Shown here piece after piece: positions 27,521 to 34,787 of a stretch of 64,000 bases of DNA. The DNA comes from SHVO01 sp041905795 (GTDB lineage Bacteria; Pseudomonadota; Alphaproteobacteria; Rhodospirillales; Rhodospirillaceae), in NCBI GenBank assembly GCA_041905795.1, contig JAYRKL010000010.1:79217-143216 (forward strand), written 5' to 3'. The notes beneath the pieces were generated by a model. It was not told the DNA's origin. It did no database searches and saw nothing but the letters and a program-made list of their open reading frames with translations. A program made the position numbers and the translations under genes. Position 1 is the first letter of the stretch, and each line of letters starts with the position of its first letter.

Positions 27521-27946
27521 ATGTCACAAGGACCGACGCCTTACGGCGCGCCGATCACGCTCGACGCCGCCAAGAAAGTCATGGCCGCAGCCGAAGCCGA
27601 GGCGAAAGCCAACGCCTGGCCGGTGGTGATCTACATCGTCGACAGCACCGACCACCTGGTCATGGCGCAGCGATTGGACAACACCCAGTACGGCTCCCTG
27701 GTCGTGGCCGAGGGCAAGGCGCGCACCGCGCTGAACTTCCGCCGCCCGTCCAAGGCGTTCCAGGACCTGATCGCCGGCGGCGGCCCCGCCCACGGCTTCC
27801 TCACCTTCCCGCACATCACCGCCGTTCAGGGCGGGCTCCCCATCATCGTCGACGGCAAGATCATCGGCGCCATCGGCGTCTCGGGCGTCACTTCCGCCCA
27901 GGACGAACAGATCGCCGGCGCCGGCATCAAAGCGCTCACCGGCTGA
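27521..27946 (+). CDS. GlcG/HbpS family heme-binding-like protein
   Basis: A 141-residue GlcG/HbpS-type protein. The family pattern is visible in LDAAKKVMAAAEAEAKAN, IYIVDSTDHLVMAQRLDN, GKARTALNFRRPSKAF and GGLPIIVDGKIIGAIGVSG. No signal peptide is present, so it is cytosolic here. A strong AGGAGGGG lies 9-10 bases before the ATG. Characterised relatives bind heme or cobalamin-like groups, but here the ligand is unknown. Confidence 0.83.
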   Translation: MSQGPTPYGAPITLDAAKKVMAAAEAEAKANAWPVVIYIVDSTDHLVMAQRLDNTQYGSLVVAEGKARTALNFRRPSKAFQDLIAGGGPAHGFLTFPHITAVQGGLPIIVDGKIIGAIGVSGVTSAQDEQIAGAGIKALTG

Positions 27947-28024
27947 CGAGGCGCGCCGCGAATAGCGGCCCGCTTTTGCGTTGCGGCTGTGCTAGCATCA
28001 GCGCCTGAGTCCAGGGAGGGCGGA

Positions 28025-29167
28025 ATGGCGGTGTTGCGTAAGGCGTTGGCGGCGGTGGTGGCGATGAGCCTCGCCGGCTCCGCATGGGCGGCGGGAACCG
28101 GGGCACAGACAAACATCACGCCGCCGGAATACAAGGTCGATCCCTTCTGGCCCAAGCCCCTGCCCAACACCTGGACCATGGGCATCCTCGCCGGCGTCAT
28201 CGCCGACAAGGGCGACGTCATGTGGATCATCCAGCGGCCCAAGACCGTCGAAGGCTATCTCCTGGGCGGCGCGCAGACTCCGCCGACCGCGGCCTGCTGC
28301 ATCCCGGCCCCGCCGGTGCTGGCGTTCAACCAGGCCGGCGACGTGGTCAAGTCATGGGGCGGAAAAGGCGACGGCTACGAGTGGCCGTCCTCGGAGCACG
28401 GCATCGCCATCGACCCCAAAGGCAACATCTGGATCGGCGGCAACCAGACCCAGACCGGGCGCGACAACAGCCCCGCCGACGGCCAGATCCTGAAGTTCAC
28501 GCCCGACGGAAAATTCCTGCTGCAGGTCGGCCATGCCGGCCCCAGCAAAGGCAGCCTCGACACCACACAGCTCTCCGGCGTCTCCGACCTCGCCTTCGAC
28601 GCCGCGGCGAATGAGGTCTTCGTCGCCGACGGCTACGGCAACCACCGCATCATCGTGTTCGACATCGACACCGGCAAATTCAAGCGCATGTGGGGCGCCT
28701 ACGGCAAGCCGCCCACCGACGAGAAAACCCCGCCGCCCAAAATCGGCGACCCGCCCGCCGCCCAGTTTCGCCTGGTGCATTGCGTGAAAGTGTCCGCCGA
28801 CGGCCTGGTTTATGTCTGCGACCGCGACAACAACCGCATGCAGGTGTTCAAGAAGGACGGCACCTTCGTCGCCGAATATTTCTACGCCAGGGACTCGCGC
28901 GGCCCGTCGGGCGGCACCGTCGGCCATATCGGCCTGTGGCCGGACAAAGCCCAGAGCATTCTCGCCATCGCCGACATCGGCAATTTCACCGTGCGCCTGG
29001 TGCGCCGCGACAACGGCCAGGAACTGGCCACGGTCGGCCGCGCCGGCCCCTACGCCGGCCAGCTGCACCGCGTGCACCAGGTGACCTTCGACAGCCAGGG
29101 CAACCTCTACACCGCCGAGATGGAGCGCGTGCAGAAGTTCACCCGCACCGGCGGGGCCAAGCCATGA
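28025..29167 (+). CDS. Secreted NHL-repeat beta-propeller protein
   Basis: A 380-residue protein with a signal peptide (MAVLRKALAAVVAMSLAGSA, cleavage near AWA-A) and repeated NHL/six-bladed propeller units, for example GIAIDPKGNIWIGG, DLAFDAAANEVFVADGYGNHRIIVFD, and VYVCDRDNNRMQVFKKDG. These propellers in environmental bacteria are secreted and of unknown ligand. GGAGGGCGG lies just upstream of ATG 28025. The stop overlaps the next start (ATGA), so this is the first of three overlapping genes. Confidence 0.8.
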   Translation: MAVLRKALAAVVAMSLAGSAWAAGTGAQTNITPPEYKVDPFWPKPLPNTWTMGILAGVIADKGDVMWIIQRPKTVEGYLLGGAQTPPTAACCIPAPPVLAFNQAGDVVKSWGGKGDGYEWPSSEHGIAIDPKGNIWIGGNQTQTGRDNSPADGQILKFTPDGKFLLQVGHAGPSKGSLDTTQLSGVSDLAFDAAANEVFVADGYGNHRIIVFDIDTGKFKRMWGAYGKPPTDEKTPPPKIGDPPAAQFRLVHCVKVSADGLVYVCDRDNNRMQVFKKDGTFVAEYFYARDSRGPSGGTVGHIGLWPDKAQSILAIADIGNFTVRLVRRDNGQELATVGRAGPYAGQLHRVHQVTFDSQGNLYTAEMERVQKFTRTGGAKP

Positions 29168-29415
29168 AGCGCGTCCTTCCGGCGCTGTTGGTGTTCGCCG
29201 GCATGGGCGCCGCCCTCGCCCAGAGCCTGCCCGGATTGCCTGGCGCCGGCGGACCCAGCGGCGGCGTGCCGCAGAAGGCCCCGCCGGTGAAGAAGGTGGA
29301 CGGCGTGTGCTACCCGCCCGAATCACAACTCTACAAACGCATCACCACGGGCTTCATCCCCTTCGTCGCCATGATCGACTGCCTCAAGAGCGGCGGCGTG
29401 GCGGCGAAACGATGA
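29164..29415 (+). CDS. Small secreted hypothetical protein
   Basis: An 83-residue protein with a signal peptide (MKRVLPALLVFAGMGAALAQ) and a short glycine/proline-rich mature part containing two cysteines (VCYPPES and MIDCLKS). It overlaps the NHL gene and the next gene by four bases on each side, so the three are translationally coupled. No family was recognised. Confidence 0.65.
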   Translation: MKRVLPALLVFAGMGAALAQSLPGLPGAGGPSGGVPQKAPPVKKVDGVCYPPESQLYKRITTGFIPFVAMIDCLKSGGVAAKR

Positions 29416-29978
29416 GCCGCTTTGCGCCCGGATCCAAGGCCTACGGCAAGGATGGCCGGATGTACACCGTCGATGAAGTAACCGACGGCGTGGTCTACTG
29501 CCGCTCCGAGAACGGCGTCGAGACCGAGTTCCCGGACTCCAGCCTCGCCACCCCGGTGGAATGGGCCGCCCAGGCCGACGGCCGGCGCGACCTCGCCTAC
29601 AGCCGCGTCAGGCAATCCAAGGCCTTCACCACCCCCGCCGCCAAGGTCGACCGCACCGGCGCCGAACGCCTGCTCGCCCAGGCCGACCGCCTGGTCATGG
29701 GCCTCCTCGACTTCGCCGCCTTCACCGCCGCCGCGCGCGTGCTCGAGGAACAGAAAGCCTCCACCGACAACCTCTCCATCGTCAAATGCCGGCAGGTGTT
29801 CGACGCCGCCGCGCCCGAGGTGCGTGCCGGCCTGCTCGCGGCCGTCCTCGGAACACAGTCCGATACGCTGATGGGCGCCGCCAGGCTCGGTGACAACATG
29901 GCCAAGGCCATGATCGACAAAGGCCTGGCGTTGCGCGCCGAGGCGTTCGAGGACTTCTGCGACCGCCCACGCAAATAA
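29412..29978 (+). CDS. Hypothetical cytosolic protein, last in NHL operon
   Basis: A 188-residue protein with no signal peptide. The N-terminus looks like a small beta-rich domain (SKAYGKDGRMYTVDEVTDGVVYCR), followed by a helical region. No known family was recognised. The ATG overlaps the stop of the small secreted gene, and a terminator follows immediately. Confidence 0.65.
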   Translation: MSRFAPGSKAYGKDGRMYTVDEVTDGVVYCRSENGVETEFPDSSLATPVEWAAQADGRRDLAYSRVRQSKAFTTPAAKVDRTGAERLLAQADRLVMGLLDFAAFTAAARVLEEQKASTDNLSIVKCRQVFDAAAPEVRAGLLAAVLGTQSDTLMGAARLGDNMAKAMIDKGLALRAEAFEDFCDRPRK

Positions 29979-29981
29979 AAA

Positions 29982-30009
29982 AGCGGCGTGGGCGAAGGCC
30001 CACGCCGCT
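29982..30009. terminator. Rho-independent terminator
   Basis: A perfect 12-bp stem (AGCGGCGTGGGC at 29982-29993 and GCCCACGCCGCT at 29998-30009) with loop GAAG. The A-run before it makes a T-run for the convergent lipoprotein gene, so it mainly serves the minus strand. Confidence 0.8.
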
Positions 30010-30030
30010 CCTATATCGCTCCAGAAAAAA

Positions 30031-30252
30031 TTACGGCCGGTAGGGATTGTTCGGATGCCTGTCATAGCGATTCGGCACGCCGTCGCCGTCACGATCGCGG
30101 TACGAGCCGTAATAGCCCGGCCCCGTCCACACGCCGACACTGACGCTGGAATAACCGCGGCGATAGCCGTCATCATAGGTGGAGCAGGCGCTCAGCGCCG
30201 ACGCCACGCTTATCAAGCCGGCAAGAATCACGCTGGATTTGATGAGTTTCAT
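30031..30252 (-). CDS. Small lipoprotein with Tyr/Arg/Asp-rich tail
   Basis: A 73-residue precursor. The signal peptide MKLIKSSVILAGLISVASALSAC ends in the lipobox LSAC, so the mature lipoprotein starts at Cys23. The tail contains DRDGDGVPNRYDRHPNNPYRP, which resembles a calcium-binding DxDxDG (thrombospondin type 3-like) loop. GGAGG occurs upstream of the ATG. Function unknown, probably an outer-membrane or periplasmic anchor. Confidence 0.72.
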   Translation of the reverse strand: MKLIKSSVILAGLISVASALSACSTYDDGYRRGYSSVSVGVWTGPGYYGSYRDRDGDGVPNRYDRHPNNPYRP

Positions 30253-30346
30253 GCTGCACCTCCTGCAATGCCCATTTAACCGGCTGAGCGAGGCGGCTTT
30301 ACGTCCGGACTGTGGCCGGATCGAGGTTTTTTTGCGCGAGGACGCG

Positions 30347-31369
30347 CTATGGCGCCAGGCGCACCCACACACCGCGGAACGCGCGCCGGGCGGGGTCCTT
30401 CAGCGCCTTGCATTCGACGCCGCCGACGGCAACCGATCCGTCGTCGGACAGCAGCAGGATCTCGTCGCGATCCTCCGGCGTGAAGAAACCTTCGGGATTG
30501 TAGCCGGACAGATCCAGGTCCGCGCGCGCCGGCGCATCGCGGCCGTTCCACACCCAAAGATGCGACGCCCCGCCGCCCGCCACCTCGCCGGCGACGATCA
30601 GGTAGCTGCCGCGCCACGACGAGAGCGCACGGATGCCCTGACCGCCAAGACTGAGCAGCAGCGGTTCGCCGAACCGCGCGGTCGCGCCCGCGTTTGCGGC
30701 AAGTTCGCCCGCGTTGAGCAGCGGCGCGATCAGCGCCCGGCCGCCGGGAATGGGGCTGCGGAAGCCGATCAACAGAACGCCGTCGGCCGCGGCGGTAAGC
30801 CCCTCGATGTTCAGGCCGCCCGGCGCCTTCGGCGGCAGTTCCGCCGCCGCCGCCAAACCGAACCGCGTGTAGCGCGCATCGGCCAGCAGGTCGGTCAGCA
30901 GGCCGTTATAGCTGCCGGTCACCGCGATCTTCTCGCCCACGGTCGTCGCGAAGAACCGCAGCCGTTCTTCCTTGAACTTCCCCTGCGTGTTGCGTCCGTG
31001 CGACGTCATCCAATACGCGCGGTCGCCGTCGCGCGCCGCCGCCTCGAGATCGGTTTCCGGGTATTGCCGGTTCTTCCGGCCCTTGAGCGCCAGACCGAGG
31101 GTCTCCGAGATGTCCACCGCGCCGATCGGCGCCGCGCCGCGGTCCACGTCGAAGACGCGCAGCACGTTGTCTTCGTCATCCGCGACCACCATCCGGGTCT
31201 GCGAGAGCGGAACGGCGCCGGACGCGTCGCACATGCCGGTGAACACGACCTCGCCGCCCAGTTCAGCCGCGCGCGGCGCCGCCGCAACGGCAGCCCTCGT
31301 GGCAAGGAGTACGGCCACGGCGACCGCCACGGCCAGATGGGATTTACCCGAATGGGATTTGCACGGCAT
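30347..31369 (-). CDS. DUF3616 domain secreted protein
   Basis: A 340-residue protein with an N-terminal hydrophobic segment (LAVAVAVAVLLATRAAVAA) consistent with a signal peptide, then a propeller-like region with SQTRMVVADDEDNVLRVFDVDRG, TSHGRNTQGKFKEERLRFF and NIEGLTAAADGVLLIGFRSP, the last resembling the esterase-like/phytase-like DUF3616 family. The function is unknown. It is the last host gene before tRNA-Pro. Confidence 0.75.
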   Translation of the reverse strand: MPCKSHSGKSHLAVAVAVAVLLATRAAVAAAPRAAELGGEVVFTGMCDASGAVPLSQTRMVVADDEDNVLRVFDVDRGAAPIGAVDISETLGLALKGRKNRQYPETDLEAAARDGDRAYWMTSHGRNTQGKFKEERLRFFATTVGEKIAVTGSYNGLLTDLLADARYTRFGLAAAAELPPKAPGGLNIEGLTAAADGVLLIGFRSPIPGGRALIAPLLNAGELAANAGATARFGEPLLLSLGGQGIRALSSWRGSYLIVAGEVAGGGASHLWVWNGRDAPARADLDLSGYNPEGFFTPEDRDEILLLSDDGSVAVGGVECKALKDPARRAFRGVWVRLAP

Positions 31370-31528
31370 ACAGGTACAAAGACGGCCATGACGGTCAACG
31401 CCTGCGCGCCGCCGAGGATTTTATGTCATGGATACGCCCCAGCCGGTGTTTTTGTTCCCCTTTTCTTCCGCTTGGGCAGTTGCGGTGAGAGCAATTAACC
31501 CTTAGAAAACGCTGTCTACTTGACGCGT

Positions 31529-31605
31529 CGGAGCGTAGCTCAGCCTGGTAGAGCGCCAGCTTTGGGAGCTGGATGTCGCGAGTTCGAATCCCGCCGCTCC
31601 GACCA
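31529..31605 (+). tRNA. tRNA-Pro (anticodon TGG)
   Basis: The cloverleaf is complete: acceptor CGGAGCG pairing with CGCTCCG, D arm GCTCAGCCTGGTAGAGC, anticodon stem CCAGC/GCTGG with loop TTTGGGA giving anticodon TGG, T arm with GTTCGAATC, and encoded CCA. It is the nearest tRNA to the left end of the prophage, so its 3' end is the natural attachment candidate. A 9-bp inverted repeat (AGCTTTCCT at 31643-31651 and AGGAAAGCT at 31671-31679) follows. Confidence 0.97.
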
Positions 31606-31710
31606 ATCACCACCGATTGCAGCGAGTGAGAGTTCGACGCTTAGCTTTCCTTAACGAGCGCAGCGAGTTTAGGAAAGCTTGCGCTCGGCCGAAGGTCGTG
31701 ACTGCCACCG

Positions 31711-31962
31711 TCAGCGCCGGCACGCCTCCAAGGTCTCACGCACAGCTTGAAGTTTGGAGCGGCAGTCGGCGCCGGCGGCGCGGGTGTCGATCAGGTACAT
31801 GGCAGCCTCCAGGTCGGTATGGCCTTCCGGTTCCGCGGGTTGCGCCAGGCACGCGAGCTGATACCCCGGTACCGGACATGGCAGCGCCTCAAGGCGCTGC
31901 GCGCCCGCGCACCCCGTGCACAGCGGCATCAACACCAGGGCTGGCATCGCCTTTCGCCACAT
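31711..31962 (-). CDS. Rz1-like outer-membrane spanin lipoprotein
   Basis: An 83-residue lipoprotein precursor with lipobox LCTGC after a short hydrophobic stretch. It overlaps the Rz-like gene by 74 bases in another reading frame, the usual Rz/Rz1 arrangement. Its role would be to join the inner-membrane spanin across the periplasm and disrupt the outer membrane at the end of lysis. The proline content is lower than in lambda Rz1. Confidence 0.68.
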   Translation of the reverse strand: MWRKAMPALVLMPLCTGCAGAQRLEALPCPVPGYQLACLAQPAEPEGHTDLEAAMYLIDTRAAGADCRSKLQAVRETLEACRR

Positions 31963-32251
31963 GAGCCACCTGCTCCTTCAACCGCATCACCTGTTTGGAC
32001 AACGCCTCCGCCCGCGCCCGCTCGCGCGCCGCCGCTTCTTCGGCCGCCGCGGTGTCGCGCATGTACTTGGCCGCGACGGCGGCGTTGTGCTTCGCCAAAT
32101 CCACGGCCGCGGCCTGTGCGGCGGCATGCCGGCCTTCGCGATACGCCAGGACCGCAGCCAGCGTCAGGCAGGCCGCAAACGCCGCGCCCGCAATCGCCCT
32201 GAAGGGCAGAGCATTGAAACCCGAGACCAGCGCGGCAAGGATGCGGATCAT
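31889..32251 (-). CDS. Rz-like inner-membrane spanin
   Basis: A 120-residue protein with a single N-terminal membrane segment (about residues 18-38, IAGAAFAACLTLAAVLAYREG), followed by a long Ala/Glu/Arg coiled coil. That is the Rz layout. The start at ATG 32251 overlaps the transglycosylase stop (ATGA). The 3' part overlaps the Rz1-like gene. Confidence 0.72.
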   Translation of the reverse strand: MIRILAALVSGFNALPFRAIAGAAFAACLTLAAVLAYREGRHAAAQAAAVDLAKHNAAVAAKYMRDTAAAEEAAARERARAEALSKQVMRLKEQVAHVAKGDASPGVDAAVHGVRGRAAP

Positions 32252-32856
32252 GGCTCCGCCTCCATCATGCGCCACCACTTTCGGATGTTCGCGACATATC
32301 CACGGGTCTCGGCGGCGTTGCGTCCTCCGGTGATCTCGACCAGACAAGGCGCAATGGACTCCCAGAGCACCGCGCCGGCGCATTTCTCCTGGGCCTTGAG
32401 GATGCTCCCAAACCCGGCGTTGTAGCTGGCCGCTCCCAGATCATTTCGAGCCAGTCCGCTGCGCCCTTCGGCGCGCCAGGCGCGCCGCAGCCTGGCCTGG
32501 TAATAGGCGCCGGCGGCGATGGCGAGCCTGGCGTCGGCGCGCGGTTCATTGCCGCCGTAGCCGAGATCCCGCAGCACCCCGCGCCAGGTCGGCGCCATGA
32601 ACTGAGCGATGCCGCAAGCGCCCGCAGCCGAGCACGCATCCGCTTCCAGATGCGATTCCTGCCACAGTTGCGCCTTCCAGAGTCTCCACACCGGAAGATC
32701 GCCCCAATAACGCTCCACGGCCCCGGCGATTTCATCGTCCCACGCATTATTGAAACCGGCCGAGAACGACGGCGAAGAAATAAAGAATACCGAGATACAG
32801 CAAAGCCAGCGGCAGAGCGTTGCCGTCCCTGGCGGCCTTCTGGAACGCGTCCACAT
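32248..32856 (-). CDS. Prophage lytic transglycosylase with signal sequence
   Basis: A 202-residue SLT-type lytic transglycosylase that would cleave peptidoglycan glycan strands as the prophage endolysin. The catalytic glutamate is in QLWQESHLEAD, followed by AGACGIAQFMAPTW and ASYNAGFG, the usual SLT motif order. ATG 32856 gives an N-terminal signal (LCRWLCCISVFFIS to SFSA-G), so export could be by the Sec system or a signal-arrest-release route. The first ~110 bases overlap the holin-like gene in another frame. Confidence 0.76.
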   Translation of the reverse strand: MWTRSRRPPGTATLCRWLCCISVFFISSPSFSAGFNNAWDDEIAGAVERYWGDLPVWRLWKAQLWQESHLEADACSAAGACGIAQFMAPTWRGVLRDLGYGGNEPRADARLAIAAGAYYQARLRRAWRAEGRSGLARNDLGAASYNAGFGSILKAQEKCAGAVLWESIAPCLVEITGGRNAAETRGYVANIRKWWRMMEAEP

Positions 32857-32989
32857 CGGCTTTAGGATCCAACCCGAACACCCGCTCCAGCACCACCGCA
32901 TAGAGGCCGGTCAGCGCCAGCACCACCGCCAGCTTCAGGGCATTGATGACCGTGGCGGCGATCGCGGCGGCTTCCAGTCCACCGTCCAT
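32747..32989 (-). CDS. Putative holin / small membrane protein
   Basis: An 80-residue protein with two hydrophobic segments (residues about 14-36 and 60-78) separated by a short charged loop, in the lysis cassette directly before the transglycosylase. Position, size and topology suggest a holin, but no sequence family was recognised. Confidence 0.55.
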   Translation of the reverse strand: MDGGLEAAAIAATVINALKLAVVLALTGLYAVVLERVFGLDPKADVDAFQKAARDGNALPLALLYLGILYFFAVVLGRFQ

Positions 32990-33171
32990 TACCTGACCAC
33001 CCAGCGCATCACCGCCCCCAGCGGATAGTAGACCGTGCCCTCGGACGCCTTGATCTCCAGCACGTCCTCGAAGATCACCGCCCAGTCCTTGTCGCTCGCA
33101 AGATCATAGGCGGCCGGCGGCCCATCCTCCGGGTACACCGTCACCGTCGCCGGTTTATGCTTCTGTGCCAT
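32989..33171 (-). CDS. Small prophage protein of unknown function
   Basis: A 60-residue protein with no membrane segment (MAQKHKPATVTVYPEDGPPAAYDL at the start, DWAVIFEDVLEIK in the middle). It shares one base with the stop of the 95-residue membrane protein gene, and its stop abuts the holin-like start. No family recognised. Confidence 0.55.
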   Translation of the reverse strand: MAQKHKPATVTVYPEDGPPAAYDLASDKDWAVIFEDVLEIKASEGTVYYPLGAVMRWVVR

Positions 33172-33458
33172 CAGCGCCTCTGGGTCAGGGTGTCGATCTT
33201 GGTCTCGATCCGCGCCAGCCGGTCGGCGAGTTCCCGGGTCAGGTCCTGGGTGCGCGCGGAGCCCTCGGCGATCAGCCGGTCGTGGTCGCTCAACTTCTCC
33301 GTCGCCTGCCGCCGCCAGGCGCTGAAATCCGCCACATACCAGACCCCCAGCGCCAGTTGCCCCACCAGCACGGCGATCAGCGAGAGGTTGATCTCCTTCT
33401 TCAGGTGCCAGGGCTCGGGTGGGCGGATCCGCCGGTCCTCGCCTGTCCAATCGCTCAT
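33171..33458 (-). CDS. Small prophage membrane protein with coiled coil
   Basis: A 95-residue protein. One membrane segment (INLSLIAVLVGQLALGVWYV, about residues 23-42) is followed by a coiled-coil stretch (KLSDHDRLIAEGSARTQDLTRELADRLARIETKID). Such proteins are common in phage lysis regions. It is the first of six tightly spaced lysis-region genes. Confidence 0.62.
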   Translation of the reverse strand: MSDWTGEDRRIRPPEPWHLKKEINLSLIAVLVGQLALGVWYVADFSAWRRQATEKLSDHDRLIAEGSARTQDLTRELADRLARIETKIDTLTQRR

Positions 33459-33510
33459 GCTGACTCCTTCAGGAGATGGCTTTGCGTCGCCGGCCGGTCG
33501 CGATCCGTCG

Positions 33511-34761
33511 TTAAAATGATATGCTGGCGTTCCCCTTGGTGTTCCTGCTCTGCTCGTTGGTCGTCTCGCTCCCGTTCTCGGTCTTGGTCGACCCGATCCC
33601 CGCCTGTCCCAGGCCCAGGAGCGAGAACAGCTGCTGCAAGGTCATATTGCCGTAGTTCCCCAGCGCGTTGGCGTTGCCGACATTGGCGGCGCTATAGGCG
33701 GCGGCGTTGTTCAGCCCCTGCGCCCCCAACCCCGCCCTTTGCGCCGCCGCCGTCATCCCGGCCGTAGCCGCGTTCACGCCTTGCGCGGCGATGTTGGCCC
33801 CGGCGGCGTTTGCGTTCGACCGCGCCAGGGCGGCGGCGATCAGGTCATTGGCCACGCCGCTGCGCCGCTGGTCGCCGGCTTCCGCCTGGCCGATATCGAA
33901 CTTTTGCCGGCTGTCGGTCAGGCTGGTGTTGAACTGGCCGGTATCCTGTGCCTGGCGCGCGTTGAATTGATTGGTGCTCAGGATGTTGCCGGCGTTGGCG
34001 GTGTCCGCCGCCAGCGCCCGGTCGGCATCCGACTGGCCCAGGCCGGCGGCTGTGTTGAAGGCCTTGAGCCGCACATCCGCCGCCAGCGATCCGCGGCCGC
34101 GGGCGGCATCGGCCATGAACGCGCCTTCCGCCACGCCGGTGCGCTTGTTGCCAAAAGCGTCGGCGCTGCGCGCGCGGAGCGCATTGAACCCCTGCGCCGC
34201 GCCGGCGTCGTAGTCCGCCAGCGCGGCATCGACGTAGTCGCGCGCGAGCGGCGTACCGTAGGCCCCCATATAGGCCGCACCGGTGCCGCCCGCGACCGAC
34301 GGTGCGTTCGCGGCGGTGGCGGTGGTGGCCTGGACCTCGCCCGGGAACCAATGCCCCAGCGTATGGGAACCGTTATTCTGCTGGTTCCGCAGGTAATAGA
34401 TGGCGTCGTCGATGGTGCCGCCGCTGGCGCCGGCCGCGGCGCTGAAGCCGTTCAAGGCGCTCACGCCGCTGTCGATATACCCGCCGTAGCGGCCCGCGGC
34501 CTGCAATGCGTCCGCCGTCGCCTGGTCGGCGGTCCCATAGGCGCCCGCCAGCGGGTTGTTGAGCAGATTCTGGCGCAGATAGTCCGCTGCCGTGCGTTGG
34601 TCCGCCGTCATGCCGTTGGCGTCGAGACCGCCGTCGATACTGTCATAGCGCGCCTTCCACCAGTCCGGAATGTTGGGCGTGGTGGTGGCGGTGTTGTTGT
34701 AAGTGCGCTGCACGTTGCGCGAACCGCTTTCGTGGCTGCCGCCGAGATTTATGAGAGCCAT
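33511..34761 (-). CDS. Prophage virion-associated protein (putative injection/internal protein)
   Basis: A 416-residue protein rich in Ala, Gly, Asn and Gln, with no signal peptide. The long low-complexity helical central part (GVAEGAFMADAARGRGSLAADVRLKAFN and many Ala-Asn-Ala repeats) looks like proteins that podoviruses eject or place at the portal. No named family could be assigned. It lies between the gp10-like gene and the lysis genes on the late-gene strand, which supports a structural role. Confidence 0.55.
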   Translation of the reverse strand: MALINLGGSHESGSRNVQRTYNNTATTTPNIPDWWKARYDSIDGGLDANGMTADQRTAADYLRQNLLNNPLAGAYGTADQATADALQAAGRYGGYIDSGVSALNGFSAAAGASGGTIDDAIYYLRNQQNNGSHTLGHWFPGEVQATTATAANAPSVAGGTGAAYMGAYGTPLARDYVDAALADYDAGAAQGFNALRARSADAFGNKRTGVAEGAFMADAARGRGSLAADVRLKAFNTAAGLGQSDADRALAADTANAGNILSTNQFNARQAQDTGQFNTSLTDSRQKFDIGQAEAGDQRRSGVANDLIAAALARSNANAAGANIAAQGVNAATAGMTAAAQRAGLGAQGLNNAAAYSAANVGNANALGNYGNMTLQQLFSLLGLGQAGIGSTKTENGSETTNEQSRNTKGNASISF

Positions 34762-34787
34762 GTTTCCCTCGCAAAAATGAAGAGACG

